A program made the position numbers and the translations under genes. 64,000 bases of DNA from Planctomycetota bacterium. Lineage in GTDB: Bacteria; Planctomycetota; UBA1135; GCA-002686595. The stretch covers positions 558,001-622,000 of the forward strand of contig JACKHV010000001.1 of NCBI GenBank assembly GCA_020638835.1. The letters are read 5' to 3'. The notes under the pieces are model-generated. The model did no database searches. It saw only the letters and a list, made by a program, of their open reading frames with translations, and was not told the DNA's origin. Positions within the stretch are counted from its first letter, which is position 1; each line of letters begins with the position of its first letter. Shown piece by piece: positions 56,769 through 64,000 of this stretch.

Positions 56769-57902
56769 ATGCTGCGCATCGAGATCCCGACCCCCTGCCT
56801 GTTCGCGCTGCATGCGGAGGATCCCGATCGAGCCGCGGCCTACGCCGCCGACCACTTCGAGCCCGAGGCGATCGTGACGCTCGCGCCTTCGGAAGAGCTG
56901 CACGCGCCGCCCGCGGTGCGCAAGCGCGTCGGCGCGCGGCTCCGCGACCGACAGCTGATCGTCGTCTGCGGCCGGCTCGAACCGACGGGACTGCGCCAGG
57001 ACCTGGTGCGCCTCGCGAAGCTCGAGAATCACTACGCGACGGCGCTGCTGCTCGGCGAACTCGATTCCCAGCGCGTCGCGGACTGGCGCAAGGAAGGCTT
57101 CCGGCGCGTGTGGGAAGCGACGGGCGGCGAGCCGGTCGAGCTGACCAAGACGCGCCTGCGCAGCGACCTGCGCCATTTGCGCGGTCCCTTCGACGTGATC
57201 GGCGACGTGCATGGTTGTCGCGAGGAGCTCGAGGAGTTGCTCGCGAAGCTGGGCTACGCGCTCGAGCCCGGCGAAATCGGACCGATCGCGCGGCATCCGG
57301 ACGGGCGCACGCTCGTCTTCCTCGGCGACCTCTGCGACCGCGGACCCGACACGCCCGGTGCGCTGCGCCTCGCGATGGCGTCCGTGCGCGAGGGCGACGC
57401 GCTGTGCGTCCCCGGCAACCACGAAGCGAAGCTGCGCCGCTACTTGAAGGGCAGCCAGGTGAACCACGCCTACGGCTTCGACGCGACCGTCGAACAACTG
57501 GCCGACGCCTCGCCCGACTTCCTCGTGCGCATCGCCGACTTCATCGACGACCTGCCGAGCCACCTGATGCTCGACGGCGGCGAACTCTGCGTCACGCACG
57601 CCGGACTGCCCCCGCGCCTCCAAGGCCGCGCCTCGCGCCGCGTTCGTTCGCACTGCCTCTACGGCGAGACGACGGGTGAGACGGACGCGAAGGGCTACCC
57701 GATCCGCGTCGACTGGGCCGCGAAGGAGACGGAGGGCGCCTTCGTCGTCTACGGCCACACCCCCGTCGGCGAACCCAAGCCCGCGCCCCGCGCGATCTGC
57801 ATCGACACGGCCTGTGTCTTCGGCGGCTCGCTGACGGCCTTCCGCTGGCCGGAACGCGAGCTGGTCAGCGTGCCGGCGCGGCGGACGTACTTCGAGCAGT
57901 GA
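56769..57902 (+). CDS. Pnkp-like metallophosphatase with degenerate kinase domain, no ligase
   Basis: 377 residues. Residues 138-377 match the central phosphatase domain of bacterial polynucleotide kinase-phosphatase (Pnkp): GPFDVIGDVHGC (Asp146, His148), FLGDLCDRGPDTPG (Asp187, Asp190), CVPGNHEAKLRR (Asn217, His218), then LYGETTGETD, VVYGHTP and CIDTACVFGG. Residues 1-135 sit where Pnkp has its kinase and keep its outline (AADHFEP, KEGFRRVW) but lack the GxxGxGKS P-loop. The adenylyltransferase/ligase domain is absent. It may dephosphorylate RNA 3' ends or 2',3'-cyclic phosphates, or dinucleoside tetraphosphates. No Hen1 gene is nearby. Confidence 0.88.
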   Translation: MLRIEIPTPCLFALHAEDPDRAAAYAADHFEPEAIVTLAPSEELHAPPAVRKRVGARLRDRQLIVVCGRLEPTGLRQDLVRLAKLENHYATALLLGELDSQRVADWRKEGFRRVWEATGGEPVELTKTRLRSDLRHLRGPFDVIGDVHGCREELEELLAKLGYALEPGEIGPIARHPDGRTLVFLGDLCDRGPDTPGALRLAMASVREGDALCVPGNHEAKLRRYLKGSQVNHAYGFDATVEQLADASPDFLVRIADFIDDLPSHLMLDGGELCVTHAGLPPRLQGRASRRVRSHCLYGETTGETDAKGYPIRVDWAAKETEGAFVVYGHTPVGEPKPAPRAICIDTACVFGGSLTAFRWPERELVSVPARRTYFEQ

Positions 57903-57924
57903 GACGCCGAGGAAGCGCGGGGCA

Positions 57925-58271
57925 CTACTGCGCGCCCTCGAGCAGCTCCGGCGGCATCTTGAAGGTGATCGTCTCGAGCTCGCCCTCGACCTCGCGGACC
58001 TCGTCGACACCCGACTGCGCGAGGCGTTCGAGGATGCGTTCGACGAGGATCTCGGGGGCGCTCGCGCCGGCGGTGACGCCGACGGCGGTCTTGCCTTCGA
58101 GCCACGACTCCTGGATCTGCGCGGGGTCGTCGACGAGGTAGGAGTCGACTCCGGCGCGTTCACCGAGCTCGCGCAGGCGGTTCGAGTTGGAGCTGTTCTG
58201 CGAGCCGACGACGATCAAGATGTCGACGTCCGCGACGAGGCTGCGCACCGCGTTCTGGCGGTTCTGCGTCG
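57925..58271 (-). pseudogene. duplicate ispH 3' fragment
   Basis: These 347 nt repeat the last 115 codons of ispH (59785-60131) in the same orientation. Only seven base changes are visible: six are synonymous and one changes Leu to Ile. The fragment lacks the first two iron-sulfur cysteines and is joined upstream to unrelated sequence at 58272. An open frame from 58377 exists but is unlikely to be a real gene. Its downstream side adjoins the Pnkp-like gene, so it is probably the original ispH end. Confidence 0.9.
57925..58271 (-). repeat. 347-bp direct repeat, copy A
   Basis: Partner of 59785-60131; offset 1860 bp; about 98% identical by eye. Bounds the Fic-containing segment on its 3' side. 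Confidence 0.9.
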
Positions 58272-58363
58272 GACGGCCGCGTGGCGCGCCGTATTGACGC
58301 CGCGATGGCTGATCTGACGATAGTCGCGGAGCGTCGCTCCCGGTCCGGATCGACCGCCCTGCT

Positions 58364-59695
58364 TCATCGCGAATCACTGGAATTCGCGATCCTGACTTGC
58401 AGGTCCTCCGGGGCCCGGAACACCTGCCGGCGCCCGTCGCGCTGCATGTCGAGCAGGCCGCGTCGGGCCAAGTCTTGCAGGTCGGCGCGAGAGGTGGCGT
58501 AGGCGATGCCGTGGCTGTTCTGGTGAGAAGCGATCGTGAAACGCGCGCCGGGCTTGCGTAGCGCTCGACTCAGGATGGCGACCTGTCGGTGATTGAATCC
58601 CTGCCCGGGTCGTAGCACTTTCTCCGTCTCGCGAGCCTTGCGCATCTCGCGTTCCAGGTACTGGCGCAATTGACCGATCGAGCGGAGGACTACCTCGAGT
58701 TGGTAGTCGACGAAGTAGGTGAGGTCGTTGCCGTCGGTCTCGGTGTAGAGGAAGGCGCGCGCATAGCTCGCGGGAGCGCGGCGCAGGAGACGCGAGACGG
58801 AGAGGTACTCCGCGAGCCAGTAGCCTTCGTGCAGCAACGACCAGTAGAACAAGCCTCGAGCGGTGCGACCGTTTCCGTCGGTGAACGGATGGTCGTACGC
58901 GAGCCAGAAGTGCACGACGGCGGCGCGGATGGCGGGATGAACGTATCTCTCCGGGATCTCTCCGTTCGCGAAGCGGCAAAGCGCCTCGAGGCGCCTAGGC
59001 AACTCGTCCGCGGGGGGCGGATCGTGCAATACGATGTCGTCCCAGGTCACACGAACGTCCTCGTCCGCGCGACGCAGCCGGCCGGACTCGCCGGGGGGCA
59101 AGGTCTCGGCCGTGACGATGCTGTGCAACTCGAGGATCAGATCCGGGCTCAAGGGCTCGGATCGAAGGTCCCGAATCCGCTCCATCGCCCGGTAGTTGGC
59201 GAGGATCATTCGTTCGCCGTGCGTCGTGGGCCGGCGGCCGGCGCGGAGCATCTCCTTCGCCGCCTTGCGAGTCGTTGCGGCGCCTTCGAGTTGACTGGAG
59301 GTGATTGCCTCCTCGAAGAGGGAATCGGCGACGTACTTGTCGCGCCGGTCCGGATCGCGCACATCCTCCGAGAGTTCGATCGCACCACTGGCTTCACGAT
59401 CGACACGAGTGGCGAGTTCGAAGAGGCGGTCCGGAGAGCTGATCACGAATGGCTCCCCGGACTTGTCGAGCAGGGGCATCGGCCGGTAGCTCATGCCGCG
59501 AGCCAGCTTGAGCGCGTACCACCACTCTTCGTGCGTGTAGCCTTCGGGAGGGTCGCGGTGCCGGAGCTCGTCCCAGTGAAGGTAGGGCGCTCCGTCTTGC
59601 GGCGACTTCAACTGGAGCGCGAAGATCCTCGTCATGGACTCCTGGCCCAGGGAGGGTAGCTTCCGGAAGTCGGGAGGAGTCTGAGGGAGCTTCAT
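58364..59695 (-). CDS. Fic family AMPylase-like protein, class II, with C-terminal winged helix
   Basis: 443 residues. The Fic core is HPFTDGNGRTAR (the full HPFx[D/E]GNGRxxR motif) near residue 275, so it should be able to transfer AMP or a similar group. The inhibitory motif SSQLEG near residue 133 puts it in class II, where an N-terminal helix restrains the active site. The last 75 residues form a winged helix (RQVAILSRALRKPG ... DLQDLARRGLLDMQRDGRRQVF). It lies alone between two copies of the ispH 3' end, with visibly lower G+C than its neighbours, and a palindrome abuts its start codon. It has no antitoxin gene beside it. Confidence 0.94.
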   Translation of the reverse strand: MKLPQTPPDFRKLPSLGQESMTRIFALQLKSPQDGAPYLHWDELRHRDPPEGYTHEEWWYALKLARGMSYRPMPLLDKSGEPFVISSPDRLFELATRVDREASGAIELSEDVRDPDRRDKYVADSLFEEAITSSQLEGAATTRKAAKEMLRAGRRPTTHGERMILANYRAMERIRDLRSEPLSPDLILELHSIVTAETLPPGESGRLRRADEDVRVTWDDIVLHDPPPADELPRRLEALCRFANGEIPERYVHPAIRAAVVHFWLAYDHPFTDGNGRTARGLFYWSLLHEGYWLAEYLSVSRLLRRAPASYARAFLYTETDGNDLTYFVDYQLEVVLRSIGQLRQYLEREMRKARETEKVLRPGQGFNHRQVAILSRALRKPGARFTIASHQNSHGIAYATSRADLQDLARRGLLDMQRDGRRQVFRAPEDLQVRIANSSDSR

Positions 59696-59696
59696 G

Positions 59697-59731
59697 GCGA
59701 ACTATCAGTATCAATCAATTTGATAGTTCGC
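59697..59731 (-). promoter_or_regulatory. palindromic operator/leader abutting the fic start codon
   Basis: Perfect 11-bp arms GCGAACTATCA (59697-59707) and TGATAGTTCGC (59721-59731) flank an A+T-rich 13-nt centre. The inner arm ends 1 nt before the ATG. A GATACT -10-like box lies inside it on the minus strand. A protein bound here would block the promoter; in mRNA the hairpin would touch the start. The winged helix of the Fic protein is a candidate ligand. Confidence 0.6.
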
Positions 59732-59784
59732 AACGGGCTGCGTCCAAGGCCTGAGCCAGGGCGCAAGGCAGGCCCCAGGAGCCT

Positions 59785-60131
59785 CTACTGCGCGCCCTCG
59801 AGCAGCTCGGGCGGCATCTTGAAGGTGATCGTCTCGAGCTCGCCCTCGACCTCGCGCACTTCGTCGACACCCGACTGGGCGAGGCGTTCGAGGATGCGTT
59901 CGACGAGGATCTCGGGGGCGCTCGCGCCGGCGGTGACGCCGACGGCGGTCTTGCCTTCGAGCCACGACTCCTGGATCTGCGCGGGGTCGTCGACGAGGTA
60001 GGAGTCGACTCCGGCGCGTTCACCGAGCTCTCGCAGGCGGTTCGAGTTGGAGCTGTTCTGCGAGCCGACGACGATCAAGAGGTCGACGTCCGCGACCAGG
60101 CTGCGCACCGCGTTCTGGCGGTTCTGCGTCG
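59785..60131 (-). repeat. 347-bp direct repeat, copy B (inside intact ispH)
   Basis: Counterpart of 57925-58271. Sequence identity ends sharply at 60131/58271, within codon 196 of ispH. Confidence 0.9.
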
Positions 60132-60717
60132 CGTAGCAGATGTCCTTGAGGTCGGGGCCGACGATGCGCGGGAAGCGCGCGATCAAGGCATCGATCACTT
60201 CGCGCGTGTCGTCGATGGAGAGCGTCGTCTGCGTGACGTAGGCGAGGCGGTCGGGGTTCTCGACCTCGAGCGCGGCGACTTCCTCGACCGTCGAGAGCAC
60301 GTGCACCGGTCCTTCGACGCGGCCCTGCGTGCCTTCGACCTCCGGGTGGCCGGGGTGGCCGATCAGGATCAGCTCGGAGCCGGCGGAGTGGAAGCGCTGC
60401 GCTTGTTGATGGACCTTCGTGACGAGCGGGCAGGCCGCGTCGATCACCTTGAGGCCGCGGCGCGCGCCTTCCGCTTCGACGGCGTCGGACACGCCGTGCG
60501 CGGAGAAGATCGTGACGGCGCCCGAGGGGATCTCGTCGAGCGACTTCACGAACTCGACGCCGCGCGAGCGCAGGTCGTCGAGCACGTGTCGGTTGTGCAC
60601 GATCTCGTGCAGCACGTAGACGGGCGCGCCGTAGAGCGCGAGCGCGCGCTCGACGATCTCGATCGCGCGGTCGACGCCGGCGCAGAATCCGCGGGGGTTG
60701 GCGAGGCGGGCTTCCAT
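59785..60717 (-). CDS. ispH: 4-hydroxy-3-methylbut-2-enyl diphosphate reductase
   Basis: 310 residues, full length for IspH. The three iron-sulfur cysteines are Cys12 (RGFCAGV), Cys96 (DAACPLV) and Cys194 (DICYATQNRQ). HEIVHNRHV and FSAHGVS carry the conserved substrate histidines. It makes IPP and DMAPP in the last step of the MEP isoprenoid pathway. A 2Fe-2S ferredoxin gene lies just upstream on the same strand (19 nt gap) and may supply its electrons. Its last 347 nt are duplicated downstream of the fic gene. Confidence 0.97.
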   Translation of the reverse strand: MEARLANPRGFCAGVDRAIEIVERALALYGAPVYVLHEIVHNRHVLDDLRSRGVEFVKSLDEIPSGAVTIFSAHGVSDAVEAEGARRGLKVIDAACPLVTKVHQQAQRFHSAGSELILIGHPGHPEVEGTQGRVEGPVHVLSTVEEVAALEVENPDRLAYVTQTTLSIDDTREVIDALIARFPRIVGPDLKDICYATQNRQNAVRSLVADVDLLIVVGSQNSSNSNRLRELGERAGVDSYLVDDPAQIQESWLEGKTAVGVTAGASAPEILVERILERLAQSGVDEVREVEGELETITFKMPPELLEGAQ

Positions 60718-60736
60718 CGCGTGCGCAGGCGAGCTG

Positions 60737-61147
60737 CTAGTGGTGGCCTTCCTTGACCAGGTTGCGGTTCCAATCGGGGATCTCGACGACGATGTCGCGC
60801 GTGCCGTCGGGGACGGCTTGGCACGCGAGGCGCGAGTCGGGGCAGACGCCCGGCGCGTTGTCGAGCATGTCCTCTTCCGCCTCGGTCGCCTCGGGGCAGC
60901 TCTCGCGTCCCTCGCGGACGATCACGTGACAGGTCGAGCACGCGACGACCCCGCCGCAAGCGTGGTCGATGTCGATGTCGTGTCCTTGCGCGATCTCGAG
61001 GATCGAACCCGGCAGGCCCTCGCGCGTGTAGGGGAGCTTCTCGGGATCGACTTCCACCGTCTCCTGCATCGGCAGGAAGGTGATCTTGTACTTCTGCTCG
61101 GGGAGCTTCGTCTCCGCCGGCTCGATGTAGGGGTTCAGGCCGCCCAT
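60737..61147 (-). CDS. fdx: adrenodoxin-type 2Fe-2S ferredoxin
   Basis: 136 residues. The cluster ligands are Cys64, Cys70, Cys73 and Cys109 in HACGGVVACSTCHVIV and SRLACQ, the pattern of Isc-type Fdx. The ATG at 61147 begins a short non-conserved lead. It donates electrons to iron-sulfur or P450 enzymes in the cytoplasm; ispH directly downstream is the likely client here, though Isc-related roles are possible. No isc or suf genes are in the window. Confidence 0.94.
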   Translation of the reverse strand: MGGLNPYIEPAETKLPEQKYKITFLPMQETVEVDPEKLPYTREGLPGSILEIAQGHDIDIDHACGGVVACSTCHVIVREGRESCPEATEAEEDMLDNAPGVCPDSRLACQAVPDGTRDIVVEIPDWNRNLVKEGHH

Positions 61148-61175
61148 GTCGGTAGGTCGGGGTCCGGAGGGTTCG

Positions 61176-62948
61176 TCAAATGCCGGCGCCGAAGCCGCCG
61201 TCCGCGGCGGGAGGCGGCGTGCTCTCGCGCCGGGGCTTCTCTCGGCGCTCGGGCTTCGGCTCGGAAGGGGCTTTGCGTTCCTTCTCGCGCGCGGGTTGCG
61301 ACGCCGGTTCGTGGATCGCGGCTCCGAAGGCGACCTCGGCCTTGGCGGCGGGGGCGGGAGCTTCGCGGCGCGCGGGGCGATCCTCGCGCTCGCGGCGGGG
61401 CTCGGTTTCGCGTTCGCGGCGCGGACGTTCCTCGCGCTGCCGGCGCGGGCGTTCTTCGCGCGGTTCACGTTCGCGGCTCGAAGACTCGCGGCGCGGGCGC
61501 TCGGACGACTCGCGGCGGTCGCGGTCCTCCCTCGAGCGACGCGGGCGCTCTTCGCGGTCGCCGCGTCCGCGCGTCTCGCGGCGCGGGCGGTCCTCGGTCT
61601 CCGTGCGCTGGCGATCCTGCCCGCGGCGACGCGGACGTTCCTCGCGCGCGGAATCGTCGCGGTCGCGCGACTCACGACGCGGACGATCTTCGCGGCGCGG
61701 CGCGTTCCGGCCCGGCGCGGGCACCTCGGGGATCTCCCAGGTCGCTTCGCGCTCGACGAAGCGCCACTTGCGCATGTCGTCGTGCGACAGGATCGTGACC
61801 GCGTTGCCGTCGCGACCCGCGCGACCCGTGCGGCCGATGCGGTGCGTGTACTGCGTGATGCCGCGCGGCGGGCCGTAGTTCACGACGTGCGTGACGTGCT
61901 TCACGTCGAGTCCGCGCGACGCGACGTCGGTCGCGACGAGGCACTTCACCTCGCCGGTGCGGAAGGCGGACATCACGCGGAAGCGCGACGCCTGGTCGTA
62001 GCCGCCGTGCAGCGCCTTGACGCTGAAGCGTTCGCGTTCGAGGCGGCGCATCAGGCGCTCGACGTCGGTGCGGCGTTCGCAGAACACGAGGAACACGTCG
62101 TCGGGCGCGCTCTGTTCGATCATGCGGATCAGCGCGAGCGGCCGGTCGCGTTCATCGACGACGCAGTATTCCTGCGTGATGTTGTCGACCGTCGCGACGC
62201 CGGACGCCGTGGCGATCTCGGCGGGGTTCGAGGTGTACTCGCGGGCGAGGCGCAGCAGGTCCGGCGGGAAGGTGGCCGAGAACAGCAGCGTCGTGCGCTC
62301 GTCCGGCGTGAACGAGAGGATCTTCTTCACGTCGTCGATGAAGCCGATCTCGAGCATCTCGTCGGCTTCGTCGAGCACGACGAACTCCGTCCAGGGGAAG
62401 GAGAGGAAGCCTTGCTGGTAGAGGTCGAGCACGCGGCCGGGCGTGCCGACCACGACTTGCGAGCCCTGCTTCAGCGCGTCGACCTGCGGGCCGGCGGGTT
62501 CGCCGCCGACGATCAGCGCGACGGAGAGTCCGCGCGGGGCGCCGAGCTTGCCGAGCACGTCGGCGACTTGTTCGGCGAGCTCGCGCGTCGGGCACAGCGC
62601 GAGGCCGAGCACCGAGACGCGCGACGAGTCGAGCAGCGACATCATCGGCACGCCGAACGCGAGCGTCTTGCCGGTGCCGGTCTCCGCCTGCGCGATGATG
62701 TCCTTGCGCTCGAGGCCGGGCGGGATCGCGAGCGCCTGGATCGGCGTCGGCTTGGTGATGCCCATCTCGGCGATCGCGTCCTGGATCTCCGCCGGGAGGT
62801 CCCAGTTGCGGTAGGCCTCGATGTCGGGGGGCGTGGAAGTGGGGTGGAGGGGCTCGACGGCCGCGCGGACTTTCTTCGCGGGGCGGGAGCCGGAGCGTCC
62901 GCGGGAGCCTGATCGGCGGCCGGCGCTCTTGCGGTTGGGAGTCGTCAT
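61176..62948 (-). CDS. DEAD-box RNA helicase with long charged tail
   Basis: 590 residues. Helicase motifs appear in order: the Q-motif region KPTPIQALAIP, motif I AETGTGKT, Ia PTRELAEQ, motif II VLDEADEM, motif III FSATF, motif V ATDVASRGLD and motif VI HRIGRTGR. From about residue 405 to the end is a low-complexity tail of Arg-Glu-Arg-Pro-Arg units (EERPRR, REDRDRR), probably disordered and RNA-binding, as in CsdA/RhlE-like proteins. Likely roles are ribosome assembly or mRNA remodelling. It is followed, 28 nt later, by the ferredoxin gene. Confidence 0.96.
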   Translation of the reverse strand: MTTPNRKSAGRRSGSRGRSGSRPAKKVRAAVEPLHPTSTPPDIEAYRNWDLPAEIQDAIAEMGITKPTPIQALAIPPGLERKDIIAQAETGTGKTLAFGVPMMSLLDSSRVSVLGLALCPTRELAEQVADVLGKLGAPRGLSVALIVGGEPAGPQVDALKQGSQVVVGTPGRVLDLYQQGFLSFPWTEFVVLDEADEMLEIGFIDDVKKILSFTPDERTTLLFSATFPPDLLRLAREYTSNPAEIATASGVATVDNITQEYCVVDERDRPLALIRMIEQSAPDDVFLVFCERRTDVERLMRRLERERFSVKALHGGYDQASRFRVMSAFRTGEVKCLVATDVASRGLDVKHVTHVVNYGPPRGITQYTHRIGRTGRAGRDGNAVTILSHDDMRKWRFVEREATWEIPEVPAPGRNAPRREDRPRRESRDRDDSAREERPRRRGQDRQRTETEDRPRRETRGRGDREERPRRSREDRDRRESSERPRRESSSREREPREERPRRQREERPRRERETEPRREREDRPARREAPAPAAKAEVAFGAAIHEPASQPAREKERKAPSEPKPERREKPRRESTPPPAADGGFGAGI

Positions 62949-63099
62949 ATTCGGTTTCCGGCCGAACAGTCTATCCGCCGGAGCTCCGCAGGCAGGCAGG
63001 CAGCTTGCCGAAAGGCGGCGAGAGCGCGGATTCCTCGCGCGGACCGGTCGCGCGAGCCCCGCGGGGGCGTCCTCGGCTGGCCCGTGGGAGCCCCGGCGC

Positions 63100-63105
63100 T
63101 AGACT
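63100..63105 (+). promoter_or_regulatory. -10 box close to exonuclease III start
   Basis: TAGACT ends 7 nt before the ATG at 63113, in the context GCTAGACTCC shared with the gene at 56769. Transcription would begin at or next to the ATG. Confidence 0.45.
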
Positions 63106-63112
63106 CCCTCGC

Positions 63113-63877
63113 ATGCGCATCGCCACCTGGAACGTGAACTCCATCCGTGCTCGCCTGCCCCGCGTCGTCGAGTGGCTCGAGCGCGTCTCGCCGGACGTCG
63201 TCTGCCTGCAGGAGACGAAGTGCCTCGACGAGCAGTTCCCGCGCGAGGTGATCGAGGACCTCGGCTACAACGTCGAGCTGTACGGCCAGAAGACCTACAA
63301 CGGCGTCGCGATCCTCGCGAAGCGCCGCATCGAGAACGTGATCCGCGGCTTCCCCGACGACGGTCCGGACGCGCAGGCTCGCGTGATCGGCGCGACGATC
63401 GAGGACGTCATGCTCCTCAACCTGTACGTCGTGAACGGCGAGTCCGTCGGGTCGGACAAGTACGCCTACAAGCTCGACTGGCTGCGCCGCCTGTCCGAGA
63501 TGGTCGACGAGACCTACGACATGTCGGAGAAGGTCGTGTTGACCGGCGACTTCAACATCACCTTCGACGACCGAGACGTCTACGACCCTGACGCGTGGCG
63601 GGGGAAGGTGCTCTGCTCCGAACCCGAGCGGGACGCGCTGGCGCAGATCATGTCTCACGGGCTGCGCGACGCTTTCCGCAAGTTCGAGGAAGGCGCCGGG
63701 CACTACACCTGGTGGGACTTCCGCACGCGCGGCTTCCAGCGCGGCAACGGATTGCGGATCGACCACTTCCTGATGTCGCCGCCGGCTTTCGACGCGTGCA
63801 CGGGCGTCGAGATCGACCTCGAGGAACGCGGCCGCGAGAAGCCGTCGGACCACGCGCCGGTGATCGCGACGCTCTGA
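63113..63877 (+). CDS. xthA: exodeoxyribonuclease III
   Basis: 254 residues, typical XthA size. The N-terminal ATWNVNSIRARLPRVVEW, the metal-binding Glu34 (LQETK), GDFNI, WWDFRT and the terminal SDHAPV histidine are all present. It is an AP endonuclease and 3'-5' exonuclease of base-excision repair. The ATG at 63113 starts precisely at the conserved MRIATWN; the 36 codons upstream in frame are shadow. It appears monocistronic. Confidence 0.97.
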   Translation: MRIATWNVNSIRARLPRVVEWLERVSPDVVCLQETKCLDEQFPREVIEDLGYNVELYGQKTYNGVAILAKRRIENVIRGFPDDGPDAQARVIGATIEDVMLLNLYVVNGESVGSDKYAYKLDWLRRLSEMVDETYDMSEKVVLTGDFNITFDDRDVYDPDAWRGKVLCSEPERDALAQIMSHGLRDAFRKFEEGAGHYTWWDFRTRGFQRGNGLRIDHFLMSPPAFDACTGVEIDLEERGREKPSDHAPVIATL

Positions 63878-63975
63878 CGGACCATTTCCGGAAAGGCGCG
63901 TCCGCAGCCCGCTCTCGAGCGATGCCGTCCACGGGGCAACGACTCGGATTCCTTGGTCGTACGGCAGGAGCGCTC

Positions 63976-63981
63976 TACAAT
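63976..63981 (+). promoter_or_regulatory. -10-like box for a gene beyond the right edge
   Basis: TACAAT stands out in the G+C-rich end of the window. No start codon follows within the remaining 19 nt, so the gene it serves is outside. Confidence 0.3.
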
Positions 63982-64000
63982 CCGCCGCCCACGCTTCCCG

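Noticed and set aside
57925..58377. 150-codon frame containing the ispH fragment as a real gene
   Set aside because: Lacks the first two cluster cysteines and starts in unrelated sequence; best read as a duplication remnant.
61300..61730. Repeated Arg/Glu-coding units as a tandem repeat or CRISPR-like array
   Set aside because: They are imperfect low-complexity codons within the helicase tail, without regular spacers.

Overview
The window is a high-G+C bacterial chromosome segment. It most resembles a planctomycete of the poorly characterised Poly30/Saltatorellus-like lineage. The main clues are three paralogous secreted proteins with a conserved cysteine-rich C-terminal module (CPCGNES...GEGCKSS), many signal-peptide proteins of unknown function, sigma/anti-sigma operons with zinc-finger anti-sigma factors, and a CHAT-domain protein. 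This placement is inference: no rRNA gene is present. Many start codons are GTG or TTG, and several promoters carry a TAGACT/TAGAAT/TAAGAT-type -10 box very close to the ATG.

Layout. 1-14 kb: a truncated MscS/MscK channel, a WbpA-type UDP-GlcNAc dehydrogenase, tRNA-Ala(CGC), a large secreted HEAT/beta-helix protein, aconitase, two adjacent peptidase-like secreted proteins lacking zinc ligands, a PhnA/YjdM protein and a probable lipoprotein. 14-17 kb: an AlgJ/X-like plus MBOAT O-acetylation pair. 17-24 kb: a small lipoprotein/periplasmic operon, FadE, a patatin-Omp85 protein and a potassium channel. 24-34 kb: three paralogous secreted proteins, interrupted by a membrane protein overlapping a methyltransferase-kinase fusion, and a nitrilase. 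34-39 kb: a sigma / anti-sigma / TPR-CHAT operon. 39-42.5 kb: a scar region with remnants of a DUF4143 ATPase, a duplicated thiolase 5' end and a cytochrome P450, around two lower-G+C genes. 42.5-52 kb: one long co-directional acyl-CoA / B12-mutase operon. 52-56.6 kb: a second sigma / anti-sigma(HEAT) / secreted-protein operon. 56.7-64 kb: a Pnkp-like phosphatase, a Fic gene lying between two copies of the ispH 3' end, ispH, ferredoxin, a DEAD-box helicase and exonuclease III.

How genes work together. The 42.6-52.1 kb operon joins thiolase, 3-hydroxyacyl-CoA dehydrogenase, two acyl-CoA dehydrogenases, MeaB, a split B12 acyl-CoA mutase, a small HTH protein, an MBL hydrolase and a BtuF-like protein without a signal peptide. 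It looks like a short/branched-chain acyl-CoA catabolic unit with its own B12 handling. The two sigma operons should sense envelope state. In the first, a TPR-CHAT protease-like protein is encoded directly after the membrane anti-sigma factor, which suggests proteolytic release of sigma. Two loci, ispH/Fic and thiolase/cargo, share one architecture: cargo genes bounded by a partial duplication of a host metabolic gene end.
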